This document shows, in pieces, positions 1-9,223 of a stretch of DNA of 64,000 nt. The notes below the pieces were generated by a model. That model ran no database searches. It was not told the origin of the DNA and saw nothing but the letters and a program-made list of their open reading frames with translations. Both the position numbers and the translations under genes were made by a program. Source of the stretch: an uncultured Bacteroidales bacterium (lineage in GTDB: Bacteria > Bacteroidota > Bacteroidia > Bacteroidales > Paludibacteraceae); the NCBI GenBank assembly GCA_902783545.1, contig CACZRD010000124.1, forward strand, positions 1 through 64,000. Reading direction: 5' to 3'. The stretch's first letter is position 1, and every line of letters begins with the position of its first letter.

Positions 1-38
1 ACTCAATAGTGTAACTGTATGTTTCATAGGAAATTAGT

Positions 39-1979
39 TTATTCGATACGCTTGCCTGTTATATCGTACGTTCCTGAAGGTGTAACGAAAAGCAGTCTGC
101 CGCCATGCATGAGGCGTAGAGCAGGGATTGCCGATGTATTCACTGCATTATCATCTGTGGGCGTTGCCTCCGGATTGTATGGAATAATAGGCGGCGTAGG
201 TACTACTTCGTTTCCGCCGTTTGGATCAAGTTCGCCCTCATAACCAGTAGTTGCGAAATCACCGATATATACGTGCAACGGTTTGTCATCAGCATCGAGC
301 GTGGACAGCACATAATTGTATCGCGACGCGGGATCAAGTCCCGTGACTTTGAATGTAAGCGTATAAGGCTGTTCGTCCGTATTCTCCCGCGCCGGAGCAG
401 CAAACGCAATACCGAGCAACTGCCCTCTGCTGCCTAACGTCAGTCGACAGAACACCGTGCCGTCCTTGTATATATCAATCTGATAGGAGTGCGCCGCGCT
501 GTCTGTCGGCCATGTGAAGTCAGCTGTTGTCTCGCCGGCGTCCACCGTGACTTTGTTCTGGATATACTCATCGGCATCCATCGCCACAATGCGGAAGCGT
601 GACCAATACTGTGTAGACTTGTATGCACTGACACTTGCCGGCAACACGCGCAAAACAGCCGTATCCGGCACACCTGCAAACGTCTGGTCATATACCATCG
701 GCGGCTGAGCGGCATAACATGTAATTTGATTGATGGCTGAATCACCGGCAAAACAAGACTGTCCGAGAATGGCCACATTCTTGCCGATGGTCACTTTCTG
801 CAGTGTTCTCCAGTTAGCAAAAGTCTCCATTCCGGTAGCTATCAGTTTCTCATTGAGCACTAACTCCTTCGGGCTGACATAGTTAACAGGATTGATAAAC
901 ACCTTATCGCCTAATATGGTCAGTGAAGACGGCAGCACAAGTGTATCCAACGAACAATTGGAAAATGCCATATTGCCGATGTTTGTCACTCCATTGGGTA
1001 TGCGAATACGCTTGAGTGACTTGCAGCCGCTGAACGCCTGTGTCGGAATGACGGTGATGCCTTCCGGCAACTTGACACTATCCAAAACCAAACACTGGTT
1101 ACACAGGGATTCCGGAATCTCTTTTAGTCCGGACGGGAGCACAAGTTGTTCCAGGCTCTTGCAACCGGAAAATGCGCTACTGCCTATACTCGTTACGGAA
1201 GCCGGGATGTTGATCTTCTTTAAGTACGAACATGACATGAATGCACCTCTTCCTATTCCTGTTACCGTTTCCGGCAGATGGATGGAGTCGTTCCCTACAT
1301 ATATTGCCAGATATGCAGGAATATATTCTACTGAATCGCCAAAGATGATACGATTAAATTGGTATTGTCCTAACCCGCTGGTTTGAGTGAAGTCGCCCAT
1401 CCGCTTCACATTCCATACTGCAACTTTCCCCGACCCGTTGTACGAAAACAGATTACTGCCGATCTTCTTTAACGTCTTAGGAAAGAAAACTGTGTCGCCT
1501 ACGTTCTCGCATTCATAGAAAACCATCGAACCAATAGTTTCCAGGCAATCCGACCAGCGGATCTTTCTTAATTCCGTACAATGCATGAACGCCATGTCTC
1601 CTATGGTCTTCACACCTTTGCCTAAATCGCAATAGGTAAGAGCCGTGCACTCTTGAAAAGCATACGCACCGACTGACTCTACGCTGTCATTCAGTGTCAC
1701 CGTCTGCAGACGGTAGCAGCCATGGAAAGCATTGGCACACACTGAAGTCATGTTTGCATCGCAAACAACTTTTTTCAGCACATCGCGTTTATCATATCCT
1801 TCCCATCCGGAAGCGTTTGTCATAGCTCCGCGTCCGGTGATGGTCAACACACCGGTACCCGAGTCAAGCGAATAATTGAGTTCCGGTCCGCATGTGCCCG
1901 TGTAAACGGTCGCGAAGATATTGACCGAGACGATGAGCGCAAGGGCTGCTAAGAGCGGTTTGTACATGTTTTTTTTCAT
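39..1979 (-). CDS. BspA-type leucine-rich repeat surface protein (copy B)
   Basis: Predicted exported cell-surface protein, likely for adhesion or binding; no enzymatic motif is visible. The chosen start gives MKKNMYKP followed by a hydrophobic signal peptide; an ATG 12 nt upstream is also possible. Residues about 45-430 are BspA/TpLRR-type repeats, with recurring IGxxAFxxCxxLxxxxxP patterns that end in the usual family cap around SAYKSTQYWSRFRI. Residues about 475-575 form a Fn3-like module (FTWPTDSAAHSYQIDIYKDG ... YIGDFATTGY) shared with the next three upstream genes. A Pro/Thr linker precedes a short tail (GTYDITGKRIE) resembling a type IX sorting tail. It is the last gene of a four-gene operon and a diverged paralogue of the LRR gene at 9183-11219. 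Family assignment is firm; function is inference. Confidence 0.85.
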   Translation of the reverse strand: MKKNMYKPLLAALALIVSVNIFATVYTGTCGPELNYSLDSGTGVLTITGRGAMTNASGWEGYDKRDVLKKVVCDANMTSVCANAFHGCYRLQTVTLNDSVESVGAYAFQECTALTYCDLGKGVKTIGDMAFMHCTELRKIRWSDCLETIGSMVFYECENVGDTVFFPKTLKKIGSNLFSYNGSGKVAVWNVKRMGDFTQTSGLGQYQFNRIIFGDSVEYIPAYLAIYVGNDSIHLPETVTGIGRGAFMSCSYLKKINIPASVTSIGSSAFSGCKSLEQLVLPSGLKEIPESLCNQCLVLDSVKLPEGITVIPTQAFSGCKSLKRIRIPNGVTNIGNMAFSNCSLDTLVLPSSLTILGDKVFINPVNYVSPKELVLNEKLIATGMETFANWRTLQKVTIGKNVAILGQSCFAGDSAINQITCYAAQPPMVYDQTFAGVPDTAVLRVLPASVSAYKSTQYWSRFRIVAMDADEYIQNKVTVDAGETTADFTWPTDSAAHSYQIDIYKDGTVFCRLTLGSRGQLLGIAFAAPARENTDEQPYTLTFKVTGLDPASRYNYVLSTLDADDKPLHVYIGDFATTGYEGELDPNGGNEVVPTPPIIPYNPEATPTDDNAVNTSAIPALRLMHGGRLLFVTPSGTYDITGKRIE

Positions 1980-1995
1980 ATTTTTGAACAATTTG

Positions 1996-2027
1996 TATAT
2001 ATATACTATGTATATATATAGTATAAT
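1996..2027. repeat. AT-rich inverted repeat
   Basis: An alternating TA tract contains the arms ATACTAT and ATAGTAT around a TA-rich centre. It lies just upstream of the 39-1979 gene. It may be a hairpin or simply low-complexity spacer; no promoter box is clear here. Confidence 0.4.
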
Positions 2028-2053
2028 GGTGTATTTTCTTTTTTACGGGTTTT

Positions 2054-2097
2054 ATCCTATGGTTATCTTATGGTTATGTTGCGGTTATCTTATGGTA
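2054..2097. repeat. 11-bp tandem array (4 units)
   Basis: Four 11-bp units: ATCCTATGGTT, ATCTTATGGTT, ATGTTGCGGTT, ATCTTATGGTA. The array fills the gap between the LRR gene and the YD-like gene and covers the stop codon of the latter (2090-2092). Confidence 0.85.
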
Positions 2098-5000
2098 AGG
2101 GAACGATAACACCTCGTATAGAGTAGGTAAACGGTCCGCGTTGGATGTATAGCTGTCCGTTGCGGAGGAACTTAGTGCATTGTTCGTGGGTGCATGGTTC
2201 GTGGGTGCATGATTCGTGGGTGCATTGTTCATTGGTGCATTGTTCGTGGGTGGTTTGTACTTCGTCTATGTCGGTTGGTAGTTTCACGCCTTTCGTGGTG
2301 AATGATGCGGCACGGGTGTCCAAAGTATGGTTTTGCTCATCAAAGGCAATGAGCGTGTACCAATAGGTTGTGCCTGACTCCAGTCCTTCGACAAGATGTG
2401 TGAACTCGGTCTGCCATATTGCGACAGAAGGAACAGCCTCTACTAACGATGCTGTAGGGGTAGAATAGCGTGACGGCGTGCGGGAGGAATAGCGTGACGG
2501 CGTGCGGGAGGAATGGCGTGACGGTGCGTGCGAGAAGTCGATACAAAGCACCGTTCCGCGTGCGTCAAAAACAACCGTGCACAGTTTGCGGGTGTGCTCT
2601 TCGTCTGCCCAGATGACTAACGAATACCCTGCTGCGCCATCCACTTTAGGCCACGTAAAGAAAGCCGATTCCTCTTCCGGTTCCACTTCTACCGGCTCGT
2701 TGAAACGTACCGGTTCCGGACGCAAAGCCGTATAATGGAAGCGGACGGTATAATTCATAGAAGCAATGCTGCTATGCGTGTAATGCGCAGTCAGCGGACG
2801 TGACAGCCAATCTTCGTTGGTATAAATCTCTTTCGTGTTTTTCTCGGCAATTCCGTAGGTCTGCGGCGACAGAAGCGAATAGTCCGTTAACGGCGAAGCG
2901 TAAGTGAACTGCCATGTTTGGGCAGGTGCCAAGCCACCGCAAACGGCCTGCCGTTCCGTACGTTCAGCCAAGTTGCCGTATTCGTCAAAGAGATAGTGCT
3001 TCTGTTCGTGTCCGCGATAAGTGGGCGTTGCGCATACCCATTCGTTATCCTGCCAGGCGTATTTGTCAGACAAAACCCAATCCGTCTCGCCGTCTTCGTA
3101 CAGGAACTCATACCGCTCAAAGGGCACGATAGTTGTGCTGTCGGCTGAGGCTTGATAATTGGTCTGAATCGAAAGACGTCCCTGAGCATCATAGAAGTGC
3201 TCGCCATAATTTGTGAAAGCAAACTTATTCCACGAGTTGTTCTCTTTGTCATAATCAGACCACGTATTGCAAGCTATGCGTTCGCCCGTTTGTTCGCTGT
3301 AGAAGTAGATATAACGGGTATCGGGAAAACTATCTTTGTAGGCAACGTGCGTGGTGATGCGTCCTTCGGCATCGTAGGTGAAGGTATTGTGTATCTGTGT
3401 TACCGGCGTCATGCTGCCGTGATTGTATGTGCGCGTTTCAAGCAGCACACCGTCTTCATTGTAGGTGCTGTACGTGTGGCTGTAGTTGGTCGTGCCGACA
3501 AACTGCATGTCGTGAATCGGAGTTTCCAGTGTGTCTATTCCTGACAAACGGCGATGCCACCTCAGACCAACCCATTCATAATCGCGGAGACCAATAGTGT
3601 TGTAATAATCGATTTCGTCCATCTGGTAGTCGTTCAATGAATAACTATGCCGTCTGGCTACAACATCTGTCCCTTCCTCGGGGAAGTATTCATAAGTAAA
3701 ATAGCGCACAAGAAACCATTCACCATAGAACGCGTAGCGATATAGAGTGTCCATTCGTCCTTGGGAATCAAAATGAGGTTTGTTGAATACGCCCGTGACA
3801 CTTTCGCTTGTAATGGGAAGATAATGAGAGACACAGTTCTCAAAGTAACCTAAGAATTTTCCGTTGCGATCGTAATACGTGTAGTCTTGGCAATCATAGG
3901 GATGGATCGTTTCATCACTGTACGCGTCAGCGGTATCGTACCTGCTCCATGCCACCGACTGTCGGATATAACGTTGCTCGGTCTCATCCCAATGGTGGAA
4001 CAAGTAATATGTTCTGTCTGTCTTTGTGTTGTATCTTTTCGTAGAGGCAGACACGGCAGATACCGGTTCACCTGTCAAATCAAAGGTGACAACATATTTG
4101 CTGCTCTCGATAATGTTCCAATCCATAGAGGCTATATCCAGTTTCTCTTTGGTGGATTCGCTGTCCCAGCCGTTGGCATATTTCTTGGAAGTGGTACGCG
4201 TGGTGTCTTTCGTGTTGACGCTCATAGACCATGTATAATCATCGGTGATCAACGATTCTTTTGTCAGGAACCATTGTTCGATGAATCCGTGGGTATATTG
4301 CTTTTCGTGAATGAGTGTATTATCCGCATCGTACTCATATTCACTGCGGGAGAACTCTGTCCATGCGGGGCGATAGATATAGGTAGAATATGTATGTCCT
4401 TCCCACATTACCGAGTCAGCGTACGGCTGGCGTGTTTGTGCCGAATCAATGGCAAAGATGATATTAAACCGGTCATCGTATTGATATCGTTTGACAGATT
4501 CACAATATATTGTGTAATAGTCGATGGTTCTCCACACATTATTTGAGTCTTTTATATCTACATAGCAGTTCACAGGCGTGAGTTTGTCTTGATAGAGCAG
4601 ATGAGCCTTCTTGCCTTTCTCTGTAATCTCTATTGCCCACTCCTCTTCGTTGTGAATTTTCTCGATTCCATCGGTAGTAACAGTCTTTTTGGTGTATAGA
4701 GTCTGGTTGATCGATGAGTCGTAAATACGCTCCTCACGGGTAATCTGTTGATGCTGAACACCCGCCGTATCCGTTGACCATGTACGCGACTCCCATATCT
4801 TGATTACGCTGTCCCCTCCTAAATAGGTTTCGTCCGTTAGCGAATAGTACGTTGGCACGGAGTCAACCGTCCAACGTTCCGTCAGTTCGCTGTAGCCGGT
4901 CTTAATACCATATTTATTATAGCGCGTGCTTTTGGTGACACGTGAAGGCTTGCTCCTGTAATATTTGCAGTCTATATCCGATCTCATCGACAAAATATGA

Positions 5001-5755
5001 TTCGTATATTCCTTCTTTACCATACTTAAAAGTGCATATTGGGCAGGCAGGTCGGAAGACTCGCTATTGGAGTCGGTGATTTGGAAGCTCATTTCTACGC
5101 TGTTGCTATCTGTTTCGAGCATGACATAACGCATCCAGCGATCATAAGGCAACCGGTTGAATTCAGACAGAGGTAAATCGCCGCTATCTTTGTATTTTTC
5201 TATCAGTCTTAGAAGGGAATCCGAGTCTAACTCATATTGCGTGTAATCATAGTTGTGAATTTGACGGAGCAAATGACCATCGTTATCATACACATTGCGG
5301 TAGGTATCGTAGGCATAGTCATAATAACGTAGAGGAATTATCATGGTATCTGCCAACGGGTCAAAATGCGGGATACTATCCAAATAGCGGATAAAGTTGT
5401 TATCCACGCCACGGGGCAGACGCAGATTAAAGGTTTTTTCCCTATGCTTGCCGTTTGCGCCTATTTGGTCGTATTCCGTCTTGACAATCTGCCGGTATAT
5501 TTCAAAAGTATCCTTAATTTGGTCAACCATCGGGTAGCTAATCTTGTAAAACGAAGAGTCGCCATAGTAATAGCGCACCAATTGATAAGCATAAATCGTA
5601 TCTCCCCAGTCGGAAATATATGTTTCATCAAAGGTTGATGTCACTTCATCCAGCCGCCAAGCGTAGTTGGAGGATGATTGTGCGAATGTAAGTTGCGCTA
5701 TTGCAAGAGTGCCTGTTATCAGAAACAGTGCAAACGTGAGATGAACGGGTTTCAT
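2090..5755 (-). CDS. Large exported YD-repeat-like (RHS-like) surface protein, copy B
   Basis: A 1221-residue exported protein of unknown function, very rich in Tyr, Thr, Ser and Asp. A signal peptide (residues 1-25, ending near TFAQSS) is followed by many irregular YD-like units such as YDAEGRITTHVAY (near 790), YDAQGRLSIQTNY (near 853) and FDEYGNLAERTE (near 925). These recall RHS/YD repeats, but there is no RHS core cage motif or variable toxin tip. An Fn3-like module (FFTWPKVDGAAGYSLVIW, about 1030-1150) is interrupted by a 3x8-residue SRYSSRTP array. A 5x5-residue CTHEQ-type array lies just before the tail RNGQLYIQRG...YSIRG. It follows its paralogue (5776-9162) by 20 nt, in the same operon. 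RHS toxin activity is not supported; a surface filament or binding role is the best guess. Confidence 0.75.
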   Translation of the reverse strand: MKPVHLTFALFLITGTLAIAQLTFAQSSSNYAWRLDEVTSTFDETYISDWGDTIYAYQLVRYYYGDSSFYKISYPMVDQIKDTFEIYRQIVKTEYDQIGANGKHREKTFNLRLPRGVDNNFIRYLDSIPHFDPLADTMIIPLRYYDYAYDTYRNVYDNDGHLLRQIHNYDYTQYELDSDSLLRLIEKYKDSGDLPLSEFNRLPYDRWMRYVMLETDSNSVEMSFQITDSNSESSDLPAQYALLSMVKKEYTNHILSMRSDIDCKYYRSKPSRVTKSTRYNKYGIKTGYSELTERWTVDSVPTYYSLTDETYLGGDSVIKIWESRTWSTDTAGVQHQQITREERIYDSSINQTLYTKKTVTTDGIEKIHNEEEWAIEITEKGKKAHLLYQDKLTPVNCYVDIKDSNNVWRTIDYYTIYCESVKRYQYDDRFNIIFAIDSAQTRQPYADSVMWEGHTYSTYIYRPAWTEFSRSEYEYDADNTLIHEKQYTHGFIEQWFLTKESLITDDYTWSMSVNTKDTTRTTSKKYANGWDSESTKEKLDIASMDWNIIESSKYVVTFDLTGEPVSAVSASTKRYNTKTDRTYYLFHHWDETEQRYIRQSVAWSRYDTADAYSDETIHPYDCQDYTYYDRNGKFLGYFENCVSHYLPITSESVTGVFNKPHFDSQGRMDTLYRYAFYGEWFLVRYFTYEYFPEEGTDVVARRHSYSLNDYQMDEIDYYNTIGLRDYEWVGLRWHRRLSGIDTLETPIHDMQFVGTTNYSHTYSTYNEDGVLLETRTYNHGSMTPVTQIHNTFTYDAEGRITTHVAYKDSFPDTRYIYFYSEQTGERIACNTWSDYDKENNSWNKFAFTNYGEHFYDAQGRLSIQTNYQASADSTTIVPFERYEFLYEDGETDWVLSDKYAWQDNEWVCATPTYRGHEQKHYLFDEYGNLAERTERQAVCGGLAPAQTWQFTYASPLTDYSLLSPQTYGIAEKNTKEIYTNEDWLSRPLTAHYTHSSIASMNYTVRFHYTALRPEPVRFNEPVEVEPEEESAFFTWPKVDGAAGYSLVIWADEEHTRKLCTVVFDARGTVLCIDFSHAPSRHSSRTPSRYSSRTPSRYSTPTASLVEAVPSVAIWQTEFTHLVEGLESGTTYWYTLIAFDEQNHTLDTRAASFTTKGVKLPTDIDEVQTTHEQCTNEQCTHESCTHEPCTHEQCTKFLRNGQLYIQRGPFTYSIRGVIVPLP
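2175..2249. repeat. 15-bp tandem array (5 units) coding CTHEQ-like pentapeptides
   Basis: Five 15-bp units of the type GTGCATTGTTCGTGG lie inside the YD-like gene. On the coding strand they give THEQC, TNEQC, THESC, THEPC, THEQC. Unit length is a multiple of three, so the frame is kept whatever the copy number. Each unit adds one cysteine. Confidence 0.9.
2463..2534. repeat. 24-bp tandem array (3 units) coding SRYSSRTP
   Basis: Three nearly identical 24-bp units beginning GAATAGCGTGACGGCGTGCG, in the Fn3-like module of the YD-like gene. They encode about eight residues each (SRHSSRTP, SRYSSRTP, SRYSTPTA). The paralogue at 5776-9162 has a single equivalent (APQRTP), so expansion looks local. 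Confidence 0.9.
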
Positions 5756-5816
5756 ATAAGCTACTTATTTGCTGTTCACTTTTTCAGTTGTCCCTGGATG
5801 GTGTATATCTTGCCGT
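5751..5816. repeat. Direct repeat of gene junction, copy 1
   Basis: The junction sequence, comprising the start of the lower gene, a 20-nt spacer and the end of the upper gene (reading IYTIQGQLKK), is nearly identical to 9158-9223. It shows that the operon grew by duplication of whole genes together with their spacer. Confidence 0.8.
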
Positions 5817-8800
5817 TGTGCTCGATGAGCAGTTCGCCGTTGCGGATGAACTTACGGGGTGCATTCGCTCCGCCAAGCATGGCGGATGCATCATCGGGGT
5901 TGTTGGAAGCATTAGGATTGTCAATAGCAGTGTCTATGCCTGTAGTGCGGAATGTGCCGCAAGCAGATTCGATGAGTAGTCCGGCGTCATCGTACGCATA
6001 GAGCGTGTACCAATACTGTGTGGCAGGTGTGAGATCGTTGATGGTTACAGTCAGCAGGTTCTGAACTTCGGGAAGTGCGGGAGTGCGTTGCGGAGCATGT
6101 GAGAAGTCAATGGTCAGAAGCGTGCCATCGGCAGCCAGATGCATGGTGCAGATCTTTGTCGTATGGTCAGCATCCGCCCACACGATGAGTGTGTATGCTG
6201 CTCCGCCGCTAATAGCCGGCCATGTGAAGTCAGAGGTTGTTTCCTCAGGCTCGACAGTGATATCGCGTTCGAAAGGAGTCTGGTAGGGTTCATCCTCCTC
6301 GCGCAGTTGCGTATAGAAGTACCGCGCCATATATTGTCCGGATGCGGAATACGAGTACGTTTTCCTGTCAGTGACATGGTGAGCGGAAACGATGCGTGCA
6401 TTGAGTTCCGTGGGATTGAGCCATGTGCCGTGTTGCATAGACGCGTCATCCTGTATGCCGAAAGAAGCAGGTGAGAGAACAGGGTATTCGCTGAGTGAGC
6501 GTCCGTAGGTAATGTAATACGCCTCTGTATCATTGACGCGCTCAATGATGTTTCCTTCGTCATCCAATACATGCGTAGCTTTATCCGCTAAAGCCGGGCG
6601 CGCTTCCGAAGAAGAGACAATCCACTCTTGCGATGCCGCTTGCCAAATGAACGTCTCGCGCAGACTCCAATCGGTTTCGCCGGTTTCGTAATGATTGCGG
6701 TATTGTATGGTAGGAACAAGCGCAGTGGCTGTGCTGTCGAGGGTGTAGAATGTCTGCTCGATGATTCGTCCTTGTTCGTCATAACGCAGATCACCACCTT
6801 TGTTCACGAGTGTAAATTTACTCCATGTACCACTATTCTTATTATACAAGGAATACGCGTATAAATCATAACGAGTACCATCCGGACGATAGAAATATCG
6901 GTCATGTTGTACGGGAGTGCTGTTCCGAATACCATTGGTGTAATACCATTGGATGTTCTCCACGAGTTGTCCGTCTGCATTGTAAGTCGGCTGGTTGTAT
7001 ATAAGCGTGTCACATGCAACCGTATCGTTTTCCCAGCGATAAGCGTGCTTGGTAAGAAGCAAACCGTGATCGTCATAGAAATCAAATGTCTTCATATCTA
7101 TACCACGCGTGGAATAGTATGCCCAGTTGCCAAGCGAATCCTTCTTATAATCTTTGACATAAGCAACGACCCTCTCATTGGGTGCAGGGTAATAGTAGTT
7201 CTCCTGTTTATAGTATTGGGTCCAAGGTCCGACAGAGTCTTTTCTGCCTTTGGACTCATAGGAAACAGTGCGGGCAATGCGTCCCAACTCGTCGTATTCA
7301 TACGTTTGGCATGTTCCGGAAACTGTTCCATCGCTATATTCCTGACGGTAGCCGACATCTTTACCCTCTTTGGTATAAAGTTCTTGAGAAATATATTTCG
7401 TGGTATAAGAGTGTGGTGTCCCGTCTTCATTGATTCCGAAACGGCTAATCTCAGTGCGTACATATAAATCCAGTTCAGCGTTATAGGTGTACACGTACAG
7501 GATGTTCGCGCGGAACTTGTAACTTGTATATTTGTTTAATTCGTATCCGGTAGCGGTAGATGGAGTGCCGTCTTCATCAAAGACCGTGCTGGTTTTTTCT
7601 CCGTAGAGCATTGTCCATCCTGTGTTGTATGTATAGCGTTCCGTAGTTTGATAGTTGTCAAAGCCATATTTATATGTGCGATCAATCCAGCGCAGCGTAT
7701 CACGCACGCCGTTTCGAATATTGTTATCAGTAATACGAACAAACTCGGAGTAGGTGTCTTTCTGCTGTGACTCATAGATGGTAATCCATCCTCGGAATTT
7801 TTCATCGAGTAGGGTTATTCGTTTATACACAAGACTCCCTGATTTGTACCGTTCGCACTCTACCCTTGTGAGTGTACTATCCCACTCCAGCGTAGTACGC
7901 CAAAGCGAATCGTACTCGATAAGATGTTCCCGTGTGATACCATTTTCATTATAGGTATATTCCTTGGTGAGTGCATATTCCTTGCCTCCGGTCATACGGT
8001 TTGGTTTGTGGAGATACTCCACCTCGCTACGCAGTTGCCACTCTCCGTTGATATATTGCCACGTGGCACGTCGGTAATCCAGATTGACATTCAGGTCATA
8101 GAACCTGTCAGAGCGTGTCAAGGATTTTAATTGTCCGATGGAATCGTAAACATATGTATATGTTTTTTCCCACGAGGTGTCCAAACGCGAGGTGTAGTAC
8201 GGATGTATTACTTTCTTTGTGAGCATTCCGAGGGAATCGTAGGTGTAATCGCGATAGTCATACAGTGTGCCTGTTAACACGCCGCCTTGATTGAAACTAT
8301 CCTCATTTCGCACAGATGTCGTATCGTTGCGATCGTTCCAACTGATGTCAGTGGCAGTGCTATGATACAGAACGCCCAAATGGTTGAATCTGTCGAGTGT
8401 CGAACGGTACGTTGCCGGCTGACCGTTGGCGTGGCGGGAACGTTTGATATTGTACTCTTTGGATATCAGACGGTGGTTGGAGTACGTATAATATGTCTCT
8501 TTGTACAGAGAAGTAGGCCATACGCCGTTTACCGGTTCGTCTGTGGTGAAGTTATAAACGAGTTCCGATGCCGACGTGTCGTTGGCGCAAAATATGTAAC
8601 GCTGGCTGGGATACAATGTGTATGTCTTCTCACCCGTAACAGAGTCTTTTGTCCAATCGTTGTCATACGTGATATAGTCATAGTTGCGTATTTGCCGAAG
8701 GATGTGTCCCTCGTCATCAAAAACAGTACGGATGCTGTCTTTGAGATACAACTGTTTCTTTGTCGGTGTACGCCACTGGATATAATCAACGGAGTCAATA

Positions 8801-9162
8801 TAGACAACGGCAAAACTATTTGCTGCACTATATTGTTCTTTGAGATACATGCCGCTATCTACATCGAACGAATAAACGGTGCGTGTCGGCATTAAGAGAA
8901 TAGTAGTGTCTTCCCATGAAAAGCGACGAGCAGACAGCACTATCAATGAATCCTCGCCATAGGTATAGCGTGTGTATAAACTGTTGTACACTATGACGGA
9001 ATCCGTTTCGCCTTCATATATGCTTTTCTCGGGCGGAAAGTCATACATGATACTATCCAGGCGCCAAGCGTAGTTGGAGGATGATTGTGCGCAAGAAAGT
9101 TGCGCTATTGCAAGCGAGCCGGCAACCAGAAGCAGTGCAAGCGTACGATTAACGAGTTTCAT
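5776..9162 (-). CDS. Large exported YD-repeat-like (RHS-like) surface protein, copy A
   Basis: Paralogue of the 2090-5755 protein, 1128 residues from the chosen start. A longer reading frame starts 24 nt upstream, but the start used here (MKLVNRTLALLLVAGSLAIA) aligns with the paralogue and leaves the same 20-nt spacer. The signal peptide ends near LSCAQSSSNYAWRLD, a stretch shared with copy B. YD-like units include FDDEGHILRQIRNYDY, YDSLGMLTKKVIHP, YDELGRIARTVSYE and YDEQGRIIEQTFYT. The C-terminal third holds the shared Fn3-like module (FTWPAISGGAAYTLIVWADA) and ends NGELLIEHNGKIYTIQGQLK. Second gene of the minus-strand operon. Exported surface protein is well supported; molecular role unknown. 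Confidence 0.75.
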   Translation of the reverse strand: MKLVNRTLALLLVAGSLAIAQLSCAQSSSNYAWRLDSIMYDFPPEKSIYEGETDSVIVYNSLYTRYTYGEDSLIVLSARRFSWEDTTILLMPTRTVYSFDVDSGMYLKEQYSAANSFAVVYIDSVDYIQWRTPTKKQLYLKDSIRTVFDDEGHILRQIRNYDYITYDNDWTKDSVTGEKTYTLYPSQRYIFCANDTSASELVYNFTTDEPVNGVWPTSLYKETYYTYSNHRLISKEYNIKRSRHANGQPATYRSTLDRFNHLGVLYHSTATDISWNDRNDTTSVRNEDSFNQGGVLTGTLYDYRDYTYDSLGMLTKKVIHPYYTSRLDTSWEKTYTYVYDSIGQLKSLTRSDRFYDLNVNLDYRRATWQYINGEWQLRSEVEYLHKPNRMTGGKEYALTKEYTYNENGITREHLIEYDSLWRTTLEWDSTLTRVECERYKSGSLVYKRITLLDEKFRGWITIYESQQKDTYSEFVRITDNNIRNGVRDTLRWIDRTYKYGFDNYQTTERYTYNTGWTMLYGEKTSTVFDEDGTPSTATGYELNKYTSYKFRANILYVYTYNAELDLYVRTEISRFGINEDGTPHSYTTKYISQELYTKEGKDVGYRQEYSDGTVSGTCQTYEYDELGRIARTVSYESKGRKDSVGPWTQYYKQENYYYPAPNERVVAYVKDYKKDSLGNWAYYSTRGIDMKTFDFYDDHGLLLTKHAYRWENDTVACDTLIYNQPTYNADGQLVENIQWYYTNGIRNSTPVQHDRYFYRPDGTRYDLYAYSLYNKNSGTWSKFTLVNKGGDLRYDEQGRIIEQTFYTLDSTATALVPTIQYRNHYETGETDWSLRETFIWQAASQEWIVSSSEARPALADKATHVLDDEGNIIERVNDTEAYYITYGRSLSEYPVLSPASFGIQDDASMQHGTWLNPTELNARIVSAHHVTDRKTYSYSASGQYMARYFYTQLREEDEPYQTPFERDITVEPEETTSDFTWPAISGGAAYTLIVWADADHTTKICTMHLAADGTLLTIDFSHAPQRTPALPEVQNLLTVTINDLTPATQYWYTLYAYDDAGLLIESACGTFRTTGIDTAIDNPNASNNPDDASAMLGGANAPRKFIRNGELLIEHNGKIYTIQGQLKK
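5869..5886. repeat. Palindromic element TCCGCCA-AGCA-TGGCGGA
   Basis: A 7-bp inverted repeat with a 4-nt loop, in frame within the C-terminal linker of the YD-like gene. Near-identical palindromes lie at 9281-9300 and 19681-19700. Confidence 0.6.
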
Positions 9163-9223
9163 ATATGCTACTAATTTGCTGTTCACTTTTTCAGTTGTCC
9201 CTGGATGGTGTATATTCTATCGT
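9158..9223. repeat. Direct repeat of gene junction, copy 2
   Basis: Matches 5751-5816 nearly base for base, across the spacer and the last codons (GQLKK) of the upstream gene. Confidence 0.8.

Noticed and set aside
1..38. Feature at the left edge
   Set aside because: Only 38 bases lie beyond the LRR stop codon and nothing recognisable is in them.
2090..9162. RHS-type polymorphic toxin
   Set aside because: YD-like units are present but the RHS core motif, a toxin domain and an immunity gene are not; both proteins end in the shared Fn3-like module.
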